DNA of 64,000 nucleotides from CAVSDF01 sp963726715 (GCA_963726715.1 CAVSDF010000010.1:558001-622000); one strand, 5' to 3'. Shown: positions 30,134 through 40,133, numbered from the stretch's first letter. The notes: generated by a model from the sequence alone, not told the origin. Translations and numbers: made by a program.

Positions 30134-31711
30134 TCAGAGGCCGACGCGGAGGCCGAGGGTGATCGCGCCGCGCCTCGAGCGGTCGTTGACGACGACCGGG
30201 TTCTGCTCGTCGGCGTAGGGCTCGAACTCGTCGCGGAGGGTCGTCGTGGCGAAGGCGATGTCGAGGAGCGTGCGCGGAGACACGCGGACCGAGCCGCCGA
30301 GCGTGGCCGTGTGGCGCTCGCGGTTGGAGGGCTGCCCCGAGAACGTCTGGCTGCGCCGGGCGTCGGGCTGGTAGGCGTAGCCCGCGCGGAGGGCGAGGCT
30401 GCCGAGGCTCAGTTCGCCGCCGACGCGCGTCGAGACGGTCGTGCGCAGGTTGTCGCGGATGTCGTCGTTGGTGTCGTCGAAGTAGCCGGGGTCGTCGGCC
30501 GCGTCGAAGCGCGAGGTCGACCAGTCGACGCCTTCGACATCGACGCCGACGAGGAGCGGGCCGACGTACACGGCGCCGCCGACGGTGACGCGGGCGGGGG
30601 TGCGAAGGCGGTAGGTGAACTCGCCGGTGCCGAGGTCGGCGTCGAAATCGGTCGAACGCAGCGAGCGGCCGTTGTCGAAGGTCGTTTCGAGGACCGTGTC
30701 GTAGCGCTCGCGGACCTCCATCACCGTCGGCGTTTCGAGCGAGAGGCCGAGGCGCACCGGCAGCCTCGACGGGCGCAGGGCGATGCCGAGGCGGGCGTTG
30801 CCGCCGGTCATCCGGTCGCGGTACGTCTCGCGCAGCTCAGCGCTCTGGAATCCGGCGTACGAGACGCCGTCGACGGTCAGCGAGTAATCGGCGGCGCCGT
30901 TCTCGTTGTTGATGTCGGTCTCGGTGAATCGCTGCGTGTACCGGTAGGTGCCGAACGTCAGGCCGAGCGATCCGCCGATGTAGACGCCGGGCGCGACTTC
31001 GGCCGCGGCAGCGGTCGTCACCTCGTTCATGGCCCCGCGGTCCTCGACGATCGCGCGCTGCCCGACCGTCGTGTTCGGGAGAACGGCGGTGTAGAAGGGG
31101 AAGGAGAACGTGTTGCTGTTGTCGCCGGGCACGTAGTCGATCAGGCCGCCTTCGTAGCCGATGCGCGCGAGGCGGTCGCGGAAGGTCGGCACGCCGCCAT
31201 CGTCGGTGTAGTCGGGGATGGCACGGTCGACGATGCCGAAGGAGAGCGACGAGAGGTCGGTCTGGGCTTGCAGGTCGCGCGAGCGGTCGAAGGAGGCCGT
31301 CTGCTGGACGCCGATGGAGAAGACGAGCGAGCCGCGGACGGTCGGCACGCGCCCGGCGTAGATGAACGATCCGAGCCGCGTCGCCGTCGATTCGTCGGTC
31401 CCGTCGCCAGACGCGCGCCCGTTGACGACGTACTCGGCGTCGCTGCGGTTGACGGAGCCGGTGAAGCTGCCGCCGATGAACGAGGTGCGGAGGAGCGCGA
31501 GGCCCGCGGGGTTGGTGACGAGCGAGGCGACGTCGGGGAGGCCGAAGGTGGAGACGCCCGCCATCCCCGCCGCGCGCAATCCGACGACGGGCGAGCGGTC
31601 GCCGAAGCGCAGCGCGTCGGTGGCGGTCTGGGCAGACGCGGGCGTGGCAACGAGGACCGCGAGCGGGAGGGCGGCGAGGACCGCGGGGCGAAGGGTGCGC
31701 GCGAGGGACAT
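30134..31711 (-). CDS. OmpP1/FadL-family outer-membrane transport protein
   Basis: A 525-residue outer-membrane beta-barrel with a signal peptide (ATPASAQ near residue 27). The N-terminal hatch region, DALRFGDRSPVVGLRAAGMA followed by ASLVTNPAGLALL, is the hallmark of the FadL/TodX family, which takes up long-chain fatty acids and other hydrophobic compounds. The rest is a run of amphipathic strands with aromatic girdles, ending GAITLGLRVGL with a hydrophobic last residue. No frameshift. It may supply the beta-oxidation cluster at 56-64 kb, though that link is only functional inference. Confidence 0.87.
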   Translation of the reverse strand: MSLARTLRPAVLAALPLAVLVATPASAQTATDALRFGDRSPVVGLRAAGMAGVSTFGLPDVASLVTNPAGLALLRTSFIGGSFTGSVNRSDAEYVVNGRASGDGTDESTATRLGSFIYAGRVPTVRGSLVFSIGVQQTASFDRSRDLQAQTDLSSLSFGIVDRAIPDYTDDGGVPTFRDRLARIGYEGGLIDYVPGDNSNTFSFPFYTAVLPNTTVGQRAIVEDRGAMNEVTTAAAAEVAPGVYIGGSLGLTFGTYRYTQRFTETDINNENGAADYSLTVDGVSYAGFQSAELRETYRDRMTGGNARLGIALRPSRLPVRLGLSLETPTVMEVRERYDTVLETTFDNGRSLRSTDFDADLGTGEFTYRLRTPARVTVGGAVYVGPLLVGVDVEGVDWSTSRFDAADDPGYFDDTNDDIRDNLRTTVSTRVGGELSLGSLALRAGYAYQPDARRSQTFSGQPSNRERHTATLGGSVRVSPRTLLDIAFATTTLRDEFEPYADEQNPVVVNDRSRRGAITLGLRVGL

Positions 31712-31928
31712 CGTGCGGAAGGGGTCGAGGCGGCGCCGCTCACGGGCGCGCAGGGGAAATGGACGCGACCGCCGAACCGGGGAACACGCACGCGGCGGGC
31801 ACCCCGGTCGGGGATCGCAGAAGAGGAGCGTTGCGGCAGGTGCCGCGCAGAAGGCAGGACCCTCTCGGGGATGTCAGGCGAAGGCCGTCAGCCCATCGCC
31901 ATCCACCGGACGGAGCCACCCGGAGGCA

Positions 31929-33365
31929 TCAGTTGCCGCCGCGTCCGCCGCTGCGGCTGCTTCCGCTCGAGGACGAGCCGCCCGACGAGCCACGCCCGCC
32001 GCTGCTGCTGCCGCCCGATGACGAGCCGCCGCTCTCGGTGCGTCCGCGCGAGGGTTCGGCGCGGGGAGCTTCACGGGGGGCTTCGCGGCGCGGTGCCGGT
32101 TCTGAGCGGGGCTCGGCGCGCTCGCGCGGGGGCGCTTCGCGGCGCTCGGGGGCCGGGGCCTCGCGGCGCGGCGGCGGGCTCTCGCCGCCCGAGCGTCCGC
32201 GCGGGGTGCCGGTGCGCTCGCCACGGGTCGGGGACTCCCGGCGGTCGGGCGCCGGGGCGCCGGTGCGCTCGGGCGAGCCGGTGCTGCCGGTCGAGCGCCC
32301 GGTCTCCGCCGATCCACCGACGCTGCCGCGACCGGTCGAGCGGCCCGGATCGACGCCGTCGTCGACGCGCCCACGGCGTCCGTCCGGACGCGGGGCCGAG
32401 CCGTCGCCACGGCGTGCGCCGGTGTCGTCGCCCGCCGTGGAGCGGCCCCGCGAGGGAGCGCCGCTGTCGCCGGAGCGGCCGCGGCTCACGCCGGACTCGC
32501 CGACGCTCGCGCGCCCGCCGACCGATCCGCTGCCACCTGCCACGCCCGTGCCGGTCCCGACCTCACCGCGCCCGACGGTGCGGCTGCCGCGTCCGAGCGA
32601 CGGTGTTTCCGTGCGCGCGCCGCCGCCGGTCGATCCACCGCTCGCCACGCCGGTGCCACGCCCGACGCCGGGCGTCGAGACGGCGCCGCGTCCGCCGAGG
32701 GTCTGGCCGCCGGCCATGTCACCACGCGGGGAGTAATTGCCGCGTCGGCGTGCGCCGGAGGCGTAGTTCCAGCCGTTGTAGTACCCGTCGTAGACGTAGT
32801 AGTAGTCCGGGCGCTGCCACGAATCGTACCAGTAGTACGGGTGGTAATAGGACGCGTAGCCCGGACGCCACCAGCGCGGGCCGATGGAGATCGAGAAGCC
32901 GAAGCCGCACGAGTAGCGGTCCCAGTAGGGGTCCCAGCACGGATCGGCCCAGCGGTCGTAGTAGGACGAGCCGTAAGAGGCGCTGCTGTAGTAGCGGTCG
33001 AAGTAGCGGCGGTAGCGGGCGTCGTCGCGCCCCTCGTCGTAGCCGTCGCTGTATCCCTCGCGGTAGTCGCCGCGGTCGCGGTCGCTGTACCCGTCGGTGG
33101 AGCGGTCGTCGTCGCGGCGGTCGTCTTCATAGGCGGCGCCGTTTTCGTCGTAGACGGTCTCGCGCGTCACCGTCTCGCGCGTTTCGACGGCGCGGCGCTC
33201 GGGCGCGCGGTCGGCCTGCCGCTCGGGCGCGCGTTCGGTGACGGTCTCGCGGCGGTCTCCGGCGAGGTCGTCGTCCTGAACGGTGGCGAGTTGGGTGTAG
33301 CAGCCCGTGAGGGCGAGCGCGGCCCCGGCGAGGGGCACGAGCGAGGCGAAGCGGAGCGGGCGCAT
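31929..33365 (-). CDS. Tyr-rich then Arg/Gly/Ser-rich lipoprotein, function unknown
   Basis: A 478-residue lipoprotein with lipobox LALTGC near residue 17-22. Residues ~25-75 are charged and carry repeats of the type ERAPERQADRAPERRA. Residues ~90-215 are strikingly rich in Tyr, Trp and Asp (YRRYFDRYYSSASYGSSYYD; YYHPYYWYDSWQRPDYYYVY). The last ~260 residues are low-complexity Gly/Ser/Arg/Pro/Glu and end in a run of GGSSSGG repeats. I do not recognise a domain. Composition suggests a surface-exposed, partly disordered protein that could bind polymers or minerals. No frameshift, so the composition is real. Confidence 0.7.
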   Translation of the reverse strand: MRPLRFASLVPLAGAALALTGCYTQLATVQDDDLAGDRRETVTERAPERQADRAPERRAVETRETVTRETVYDENGAAYEDDRRDDDRSTDGYSDRDRGDYREGYSDGYDEGRDDARYRRYFDRYYSSASYGSSYYDRWADPCWDPYWDRYSCGFGFSISIGPRWWRPGYASYYHPYYWYDSWQRPDYYYVYDGYYNGWNYASGARRRGNYSPRGDMAGGQTLGGRGAVSTPGVGRGTGVASGGSTGGGARTETPSLGRGSRTVGRGEVGTGTGVAGGSGSVGGRASVGESGVSRGRSGDSGAPSRGRSTAGDDTGARRGDGSAPRPDGRRGRVDDGVDPGRSTGRGSVGGSAETGRSTGSTGSPERTGAPAPDRRESPTRGERTGTPRGRSGGESPPPRREAPAPERREAPPRERAEPRSEPAPRREAPREAPRAEPSRGRTESGGSSSGGSSSGGRGSSGGSSSSGSSRSGGRGGN

Positions 33366-33705
33366 CGGAGGGAGAGGAAAGGAGAGGCTGTATTCGGGAG
33401 GCGGGCGAAGGTTGCCCGAAGCGGGGAGCGGCGGCCCCGGCGGCGCACCGGGCGGGACGTATCTTCGACCCCATCGGCACCGACGACCCTGAATCCTGCA
33501 ACGATCGGGCCATGTCACGAATTTGTGTCGGAACGGCGGTTTTTCGGCGGTTTCGGGGGATTCCCCGGCCTCCGGCGCCGTGCGCGTCCATCCCCGCCGA
33601 CACCCGCCGTCCGCTCGTCCCGACACCTGCGCCGCCGACGCGCGCGACGCGCCCGGCCTTCCCGGCGCCCTCCCCCGCTTCCTCTCCTCCGCCCCCTCGA
33701 TCCGC
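33366..33705. other. Divergent intergenic region, no gene recognised
   Basis: About 340 bases between the divergent lipoprotein and proS genes. A local AT-richer patch (near 33515-33550, GGTTTTTCGGCGGTTTCG) may be part of a promoter, but I cannot assign boxes. Confidence 0.4.
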
Positions 33706-35183
33706 ATGGCCGACGCCATCACGACCCGCGCCAAAGACTCCTCCCAGTGGTACCTCGACGTCGTCAAGGCCGCCAAGCTCGCCGACTACTCGCCCGTGCG
33801 CGGCTGCATGGTGATCCGCCCGAACGGCTACGCGCTCTGGGAGAACATGCAGCGCGCGCTCGACGACATGTTCAAGGCGACCGGCCACGAGAACGCCTAC
33901 TTCCCGCTCTTCATCCCGCAGAGCTTCCTCGCGAAGGAGGCCGAGCACGTCGAGGGGTTCGCCAAGGAGTGCGCCGTCGTCACGCACAGCCGCCTCATGG
34001 TGACCGAAGACGGCGGCCTCATCCCCGACCCCGACAGCAAGCTCGAGGAGAACCTGATCGTCCGCCCGACCTCGGAGACCATCATCTGGAACCAGTACCG
34101 CGACTGGATCCAGAGCTACCGCGACCTGCCGATCCTCATCAACCAGTGGGCCAACGTCGTGCGCTGGGAGATGCGGACGCGCCTGTTCCTGCGCACGACG
34201 GAGTTCCTCTGGCAGGAGGGCCACACCGCGCACGCGACCGAGCAGGAGGCCGTCGAGGAGACCGAGCGGATGCTGGAGGTCTACGCGACCTTCGCCGAAG
34301 AGTGGATGGCGATGCCGGTCGTCCGGGGCCGCAAGACGGCGTCGGAGCGGTTCGCCGGGGCGGTCGAGACGTACTGCATCGAGGCGATGATGCAGGACGG
34401 CAAGGCGCTGCAGGCGGGCACGAGCCACTTCCTCGGCCAGAACTTCGCCAGGGCCTTCGACGTCACGTTCCAGACCAAGGACAACACGCTCGAACACGTC
34501 TGGGCGACCTCGTGGGGCGTCTCGACGCGCCTCATCGGCGCGCTGATCATGACGCACTCCGACGACGACGGCCTGGTGCTCCCGCCGCGCCTCGCCCCGA
34601 CGCAGGTCGTGTTCGTGCCGATCTACCGCACGGACGAGGAGCGCGATCGCGGTGCTCGACTGCGCCGAGGCGACTGGCGGCGGAGCTTCGCCTGGCGGGC
34701 GTGCGCGTCAAGGTCGACGCCCGCGAGGGCTTCCGTCCCGGCTGGAAGTTCACCGAGTACGAGGTGCAGGGCGTGCCGCTCCGCCTCGCCATCGGCCCGC
34801 GCGACGTGCCGACGGGCACGGTGGAGTTGGCCCGGCGCGACACGCGCAGCAAGGAGTAGCGTCCCGCAGGACGGCCTCGCCGCGCGCGTGACGGCGCTGC
34901 TCGCCGAGATCCAGACGAGCCCTCTACGACCGCGCGAGCATCCGCACGACCGCCCACACGACGCGCGTCGAGTCGTACGACACAGTTCAAGCGCGTCCTG
35001 GACGAGAACGGCGGCTTCCTCGCGGCGCACTGGGACGGCACCGCCGAGACGGAGGCGCGCGTCAAGGACGAGACCAAGGCCACGATCCGCTGCATTCCGC
35101 TCGACCAGGAAGCGGAGGACGGGGTCGATATGGTGACGGGGCTGCCGTCGGCAGGGCGCGTGCTGTTTGCGAAGGCGTACTGA
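33706..35183 (+). CDS. proS: Prolyl-tRNA synthetase, archaeal/eukaryote type (frameshifts)
   Basis: A class II aminoacyl-tRNA synthetase of about 490 residues. It starts SSQWYLDVVKAAKLADYSPV and contains motif 2 and 3 regions WANVVRWEMRTRLFLRTTEF, LWQEGHTAHATEQEAVEE and ATSWGVSTRLIGALIMTH. The anticodon-binding end reads GWKFTEYEVQGVPLRLAIGP, and the C-terminal domain ends GLPSAGRVLFAKAY. The short form without an editing insertion is the archaeal/eukaryote type, also found in Bacteroidota. After 34640 at least five frame breaks occur; each is fixed by removing one base (for example AVLDCAE to RLAAELRLAG, and KE to SVPQDGLAARVTAL across a false TAG). The first 310 residues are clean. Confidence 0.93.
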
Positions 35184-35208
35184 CCCGGCGACGTGCGGAT
35201 GCGGGGCA

Positions 35209-35240
35209 CCCTGACAGGTCCCCGCACCTGACAGGGTTCG
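35209..35240. repeat. Palindromic repeat, CCTGACAGG class
   Basis: CCCTGACAGGT and ACCTGACAGGG around CCCCGC, followed by GTTCG. It lies 25 bases after the proS stop and could act as its terminator. Confidence 0.85.
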
Positions 35241-35331
35241 CGGCGCGGATCGGCGGCGCGATGGCGGCGGCGGCGCCGGTCCGGGAGGCGCGCGACGGCG
35301 GGGCGGCGTTGGGCGTCAGAGGCGCGATGAC

Positions 35332-35359
35332 GTGTGGGCACGATGTATCGTGCCCCTAC
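35332..35359. repeat. GTAGGGGC-class palindrome, left arm eroded
   Basis: GGGCACGAT and its complement around GT, with an intact right end CCCCTAC but a changed left end. Same family as 4246 and 9439. Confidence 0.8.
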
Positions 35360-35414
35360 CGCCGCGTGCGCCGTGCCGATTGCCGTCCTTCCATCCACAT
35401 TTCCCACGCCTCGC

Positions 35415-36395
35415 ATGCCCGACGCATTCGCCGACGCCGTCCTGCCCCGCGCTGCGGATGCCCGCGAGACGGTCGCGCTCGTCATTCCGCTCTATCACGA
35501 GGAGGCGATGCTGCCGATTCTGGTGGCCGAGGTCGAGCGGTTTCGCGCCGCCCACCCGTACGTCACCGAGGTCGTGCTCGTCGACGACGGCAGCCGCGAC
35601 GGCACGCGGGCGCTCGCGCAGCGGCTCACCGCCGGGCTGACCGGGTACACGCTCGTCGGCTTCTCGCGCAACTTCGGCCACCAGCTCGCCGTCACCGCCG
35701 GCCTCGCCGCGAGCACCGCCGACGCCGCCGTCATCCTCGACGCCGACCTGCAAGACCCGCTCGATGTCATCCCCCGGATGGTCGCCGCGTGGCGCGGCGG
35801 CGCCGATGTGGCCTACGGCGTTCGGGCCGCGCGCGAGGGCGAGACGGCGTTCAAGAAGGCGACGGCCTCGGCCTTCTACCGCATTTTCCGCTGGATGACC
35901 GACACCGAGATGCCGCTCGACGCAGGCGACTTCCGCCTCGTCTCCCGCCGAGTCGCCGATGCCTACGGACGGCTCGGCGAGCAGCAGCCGTTCGTGCGCG
36001 GCCTCGTGTCGTGGCTCGGCTTCCGGCAGGTCGCCATCCCCTACGAACGCGCGGCGCGGGCGGCGGGCGAGACGAAGTACCCGCTGCGCAAAATGCTCCG
36101 CTTCGCCCTCAGCGGCCTCACCGCCTTCTCCGACAAGCCGCTCCGCATCGCGTCGTGGCTGGGCTTCGGCACCGCCGCGCTCTCGCTCCTCGGCCTGTTC
36201 TGGGTGCTCCTCGTCAAGCTCGTCTGGCACGACGCCATCCCCGGCTGGTCGAGCCTCGTCTTCGCGGCCTTCTTCTTCGGCGGCGTGCAGCTCTTCTTCC
36301 TCGGCGTCCTCGGCCTCTACGTCGGACGCGTCTTCGACGAGGTGCGCGGGCGGCCGCGGTACATCGTCGAGGACGTGTGGCGCTCAGACGGGTGA
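35415..36395 (+). CDS. Family 2 glycosyltransferase, polyprenyl-phosphate sugar synthase-like
   Basis: A 326-residue membrane enzyme of the DPM/GtrB type, which moves a sugar from a nucleotide donor to polyprenyl phosphate. The GT-A domain (residues ~15-230) shows ALVIPLYHEEAMLPILVAEV, VVLVDDGSRDGT and the metal-binding VILDADLQDPLDVIPRMVAA, then DAGDFRLVSRRVADAY. Two C-terminal helices follow (about 250-270 and 285-305). The ATG at 35415 gives the typical start; the preceding codons are repeat DNA. It stands near other surface-sugar genes (24.7-28.5 kb and the GT-C at 37.7 kb). Confidence 0.9.
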   Translation: MPDAFADAVLPRAADARETVALVIPLYHEEAMLPILVAEVERFRAAHPYVTEVVLVDDGSRDGTRALAQRLTAGLTGYTLVGFSRNFGHQLAVTAGLAASTADAAVILDADLQDPLDVIPRMVAAWRGGADVAYGVRAAREGETAFKKATASAFYRIFRWMTDTEMPLDAGDFRLVSRRVADAYGRLGEQQPFVRGLVSWLGFRQVAIPYERAARAAGETKYPLRKMLRFALSGLTAFSDKPLRIASWLGFGTAALSLLGLFWVLLVKLVWHDAIPGWSSLVFAAFFFGGVQLFFLGVLGLYVGRVFDEVRGRPRYIVEDVWRSDG

Positions 36396-36411
36396 CGGGG
36401 CGGATGGAAAG

Positions 36412-36585
36412 CGAGCCGTAGGGGACGTGCTTGCACGTCCCGGTCTCGCCCACCGCCGCCCCAACCAAGCTCCGCACACGGAATCGAGGAATGGGCGGTG
36501 CTGTGTCGGTGCGGGATCGGATGCCGCGCGGTCGATGGGCTGTGGAGGTGCAACCGGGACGTGCAAGCACGTCCCCTACGAGCCG
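36412..36585. mobile_element. Miniature inverted-repeat element, 160 bp, with 7-bp target duplication
   Basis: The core 36419-36578 is bounded by perfect 26-bp terminal inverted repeats that begin TAGGGGACGTGCTTGCACGT and end CCCGGT; each terminal repeat is itself a hairpin. Immediately outside, the same 7 bases CGAGCCG occur on both sides (36412-36418 and 36579-36585), as expected for a target-site duplication. The interior has no coding capacity. A solo relative of the terminal repeat lies at 21433. Confidence 0.8.
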
Positions 36586-36713
36586 TCTGGATGCAGGGCT
36601 GAACCGGCGATTCTGCGCCGACGACAACGCACGCCAAGCACCGCTCGGGACCGCGGACCGCGAACCGTCGTACGCCCGCACTCCCGATTGCCCTGACCCC
36701 GCCCGCACCGACG

Positions 36714-37562
36714 ATGCGCCCTGCCCTCTCTGCGATTCCCGCCGCGCTCGTCGCCATCGGCGCGCTTCTGCTGATCGGCTGCGACCGCGCCGAGACGACG
36801 CCCGATCCGCCGGTGGCGATCACCCTGCTCGTCGTCACGACGCCCGAGGCGACGGCGGCGGCGGGCGGTGCGGCGCCGATGCGGATGGCGATCAGCGAGG
36901 CGCTCAACGAGTCGAACACCGCTTTCCGGGACTCCGGCGTGAACGTACGCTTCGTGCTTGCGGCGCAGGCAGAAACCACGTTCGCGCTCACCGACCGCCT
37001 GAGCGACCTCCGCGCCCTCCTCGACCCGCGCGACGGCATCTTCGACGGCGTCCACGCTCGGCGCGACGCGGCGCTCGCGGATGTCGTCGTGCTCGTGCCC
37101 GAGCGGCCCGGCCACACGATCAACGGCGCCATCCTCGCCACGCCCGAGACCGCGTTCGTCATCGTACACCGCGAAGACCTCGGCCTGCCGAAGCTCGGCC
37201 TCGCCCACGAGATCGGCCACCTGATGGGCGCCCGCCACGATTTCGAGTCCGACCCGTCGCGTGTGCCCTTCGCCGACGGCCACGGCTACCGCGACGCCGA
37301 CGTGCGGACGATCATGTCGGGCGGCAGCACACTCGAACGCCTCGGCGTCTTCTCGTCGCCCCGCGTCCGCCGCGCCGACCGCCCCGTCGGCGACGACTCG
37401 CTCCGCAACGTCGCCCGCGTCCTCAACCTGACGGCCGCCTACGTGGCGAGCTTCCGCGGCCCGGTCGTCCCCACGCCCTTCCGCCCGCCCGGCACCTGGC
37501 CGACGGTGCCCGCAGCGGGCAAGACCGGCGCCATCGCCTGCGACGCGTACGATGTGCGGTGA
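36714..37562 (+). CDS. Metzincin-type zinc metalloprotease, lipoprotein
   Basis: A 282-residue lipoprotein (LLLIGC near residue 18-23). The catalytic site is LAHEIGHLMGARHD: HExxHxxGxxHD binds zinc with three histidines and marks the reprolysin/pappalysin group of metzincins, with the Met-turn in DVRTIMSGG about 35 residues later. The N-terminal domain with SEALNESNTAFRDSGVNVRF is the usual pre-catalytic strand-helix region. It should act in the periplasm or on the cell surface; the substrate is unknown. No frameshift, and no co-directional partner closer than 180 bases. Confidence 0.87.
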   Translation: MRPALSAIPAALVAIGALLLIGCDRAETTPDPPVAITLLVVTTPEATAAAGGAAPMRMAISEALNESNTAFRDSGVNVRFVLAAQAETTFALTDRLSDLRALLDPRDGIFDGVHARRDAALADVVVLVPERPGHTINGAILATPETAFVIVHREDLGLPKLGLAHEIGHLMGARHDFESDPSRVPFADGHGYRDADVRTIMSGGSTLERLGVFSSPRVRRADRPVGDDSLRNVARVLNLTAAYVASFRGPVVPTPFRPPGTWPTVPAAGKTGAIACDAYDVR

Positions 37563-37600
37563 GGGGCGAGGCGGAGTCTCCAGGCATTGCAGCGCCGCGA

Positions 37601-37629
37601 CCGGTCAGGTCCCCGCACCTGAGAGGTCG
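37601..37629. repeat. Palindromic repeat, GGTCAGGT class (degenerate)
   Basis: GGTCAGGT and ACCTGAGAGG around CCCCGC; a worn copy of the CCTGACAGG family, after the metalloprotease gene. Confidence 0.65.
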
Positions 37630-37745
37630 TCCCCATCCGGCAGCGCAGCCAGGCCCCCGCCGAACCGCGGCGCCGGATTCGCCCGCAGCGGAGACGCCAT
37701 GGAGGGCGTCGCTGCGGCCTCACGACCCCGACCGGCGCGCGCGGG

Positions 37746-39468
37746 ATGCCCGCTATCTTCCCGCGTCGCCCCCCAATCCCGCCCGTGGCCCGCTCCGCAC
37801 CCTCGTCCGCCGCCCGCCCCGCCCCGCGCCCCGGTGGGCGCGGCGCCACCCGCCCCGCCGCTACCCGCCTCGCCGATACCCGTACGGCCGCGCCGCCGCG
37901 CCTCGACGACGCGCCGCTCGTCGTCTCCGACCGCGTGCTCGTCGGCCTGACGCTCGGGCTCGCGGCGGTCTACGCGCTCTTCTCGCTCGCCTCCGACGGC
38001 TACTACCAGCACGACGAGATCGCGCATTTCATCGGGATGCGGCAGTTCTGGCACGACCCGTCGAGCGCGCTCGGCAACTGGGCGAAGCCGGGCTACAAGG
38101 TGCTCTACGCGCCGTTCGCGCTCCTCGGGCGCCACGCCATCGTCGTCCTCAACAGCCTCGTCGCCGCCGGATGCGCGTTCGCGGCGACCAAGGCGGCGGC
38201 GCGGATGGGCGCGCGGCAACCGCTCGTGGCGTTTGCGCTCCTCGCGCTCCAGCCGCTCTGGCTCGGCCTCGCCTTCCGCTGCTACGCCGAACTGCCGACG
38301 GCCCTGCTGCTGATGCTCGCCATCTGGGCGCACGCGGCGTCGCGGCACGGATGGGCGGCGCTCGCGCTCTCGTACGCCGTCACGATCCGGCAGGAACTGG
38401 CGCCGGTCGCGCTCCTCTACGGCGTCTGGCTGGCGGCCGGGCGTCGGTGGACGGCGCTTCCGCTCCTCGCCGTCTTCCCGCTCCTCGTCAACGCGTGGGG
38501 ATGGGCGGCGACCGGCGAGCCGCTGTATCTCCTCCGCGAGGCCGTCGGCACCGGCGCCGCCATCGCCGACGCCTACCCGCGTCAGGGACTCTGGCACTAC
38601 CCGTCGACCGTCCTCGTCGTCTTCGGCGGCCTCGCCGTCGCGTGGCTCGCGGCGTATGCGGCGCAGATCGGGCGGAAGGGTGAGGATGGCGATGACACCG
38701 CGCGGTGGCATCCGTTCGTCGTCGTGCCGCTCGTGCTCTACAGCGCCGCGCACGTCGCCTTCCAGATCCAGAGCGTGCCGATCGGCCCGGCGACGGGCGG
38801 CAACCTGCGCTACCTGACCGTCGTCGCCCCGCTCGTCGCTGTCCTCGGCGCCCTCGCGGCCAGCCGGTGGCGGCGCGGGCGACCGATCCCGGATGGCCGT
38901 GGCGATGGGGCTCGTCGGGATCGTCACCGCCGCCTTCCTCTCGCACGCCGACAACGGCATCGCGCTTCTGCCCGAGCGCTCCGGCCTCCCGCTCCTTTCC
39001 GTCGCCCTCGCCGCCGCGACGGTGCTCGTGGACGTGCGGATGCGGACGCGCCTCGTCCTCATCGCCGCCGTGGCCGTCGTGAGCGCCGGCCTCGTCGTCC
39101 GCCCCAAGACGCAGACGCTCGAAGAAGCGACCGCCGCCGAGGCCGCGCGGTGGCTGCGGGGCGCCGACGGGGGCCTCGACGCGCGCCCGCTCCTGATCTC
39201 GCACCCGGTCGTCAACCTGACCAACAACCACGCCCCCGGCGACTACGCGATGGGCGCAAAAGCCGTCACCGGCGCCACGATCCGCGCCGCCGCGGCGGGC
39301 ACGCGCATCGTCTGGGACAGCCACTACAGCTACCGCCCGCGCCTGCGCGCCGACGACATCGACTACGAAACCCTCCTCGCCGACACGACCGCCTTCCGCC
39401 TCGTCCGCGAGCCGTTCGTGTCGCCCGACCAGAGCTTCGGCATCTTCGTCTTCGACAAGCTCCGGTGA
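37746..39468 (+). CDS. GT-C-type membrane glycosyltransferase (one frameshift)
   Basis: A polytopic protein of about 570 residues. The first luminal loop carries the acidic motif GYYQHDEIAHFIGMRQFWHD, as in ArnT/PMT-type enzymes that use polyprenyl-linked sugars. About ten hydrophobic helices follow (RCYAELPTALLLMLAIWAHA; ALSYAVTIRQELAPVALLYG), and a soluble C-terminal domain ends DQSFGIFVFDKLR. The frame breaks near 38890 between two helices and is restored by one base. The precise start is uncertain; the first ~50 residues from 37746 are Pro/Arg rich. Its stop overlaps the next gene (GTGA). A role in decorating surface glycan or lipid is likely. Confidence 0.75.
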
Positions 39469-40133
39469 CGCCTCCGCCCGCGCCCGTCGCCTCCGACCTC
39501 CGTGCGCCGCAGCGCTCTCCGGCGACGGGGTTCGCGTATGCCGTGACGTACCTCCTCAGTCCCCTCGCGCTGCCGCCCGTCGTCACCGCCGCCGCCGCGT
39601 CGGCGCTGGGGGCGGGTCCGCGCGAGGTGCTGGCCGCCTCTGCCGTCGCGCTCGTCGCCAACGGACTCGTGCCGCTCGCCGTGCTCGTGGCGATGGTGCG
39701 GCGCGGCGCGGCGCGGACGCTCGAAGTGCGCGAGCGCTCCAAGCGCGCCCTGCCCTTCGCCGTCGGCGTGGCGGGCAGCCTGCTCGCCGCGTGGGGATTC
39801 GCGCTCGTCGCCGACGGTCCGCGCGGCGTCCTCGTGCCGCTCGCGCTCTGGCAGGCGCTCAACACCGCCGTCCTGTGGGCCATCACCGCCGCCGCGACGA
39901 AGGTGTCGGTGCACCTCTACGCCGCCGCCTCCGCCGCCGCCCTCATCGCATGGCTCGCGCTCACGAGCGCCCCGTCGCTGCGTCCGTGGGCCGTCGGCCT
40001 GGCCCTCTGCGTGCCCCTCGTCGCGTGGTCGCGCCTCCACCTCGGCGCCCACACGCCCGCGCAGATCGCCCTCGGCACCGTCCTCGGCGCGGCGCTGATC
40101 CCGCTGGAGATGGCGTGGATGGGGAATTGGTGA
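39465..40133 (+). CDS. PAP2-family membrane phosphatase-like protein
   Basis: A 222-residue membrane protein with about six helices, starting at a GTG that overlaps the upstream stop. The C-terminal PAP2 motif is WSRLHLGAHTPAQIALGTVL, with the catalytic SRxxxGxHt core. The N-terminal phosphate-binding motif KxxxxxxRP is represented only by RERSKRALPFAVG, so catalysis is less sure. Coupling to a polyprenyl-sugar-using glycosyltransferase suggests a role in recycling polyprenyl phosphate. No frameshift. Confidence 0.8.
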   Translation: MTPPPAPVASDLRAPQRSPATGFAYAVTYLLSPLALPPVVTAAAASALGAGPREVLAASAVALVANGLVPLAVLVAMVRRGAARTLEVRERSKRALPFAVGVAGSLLAAWGFALVADGPRGVLVPLALWQALNTAVLWAITAAATKVSVHLYAAASAAALIAWLALTSAPSLRPWAVGLALCVPLVAWSRLHLGAHTPAQIALGTVLGAALIPLEMAWMGNW

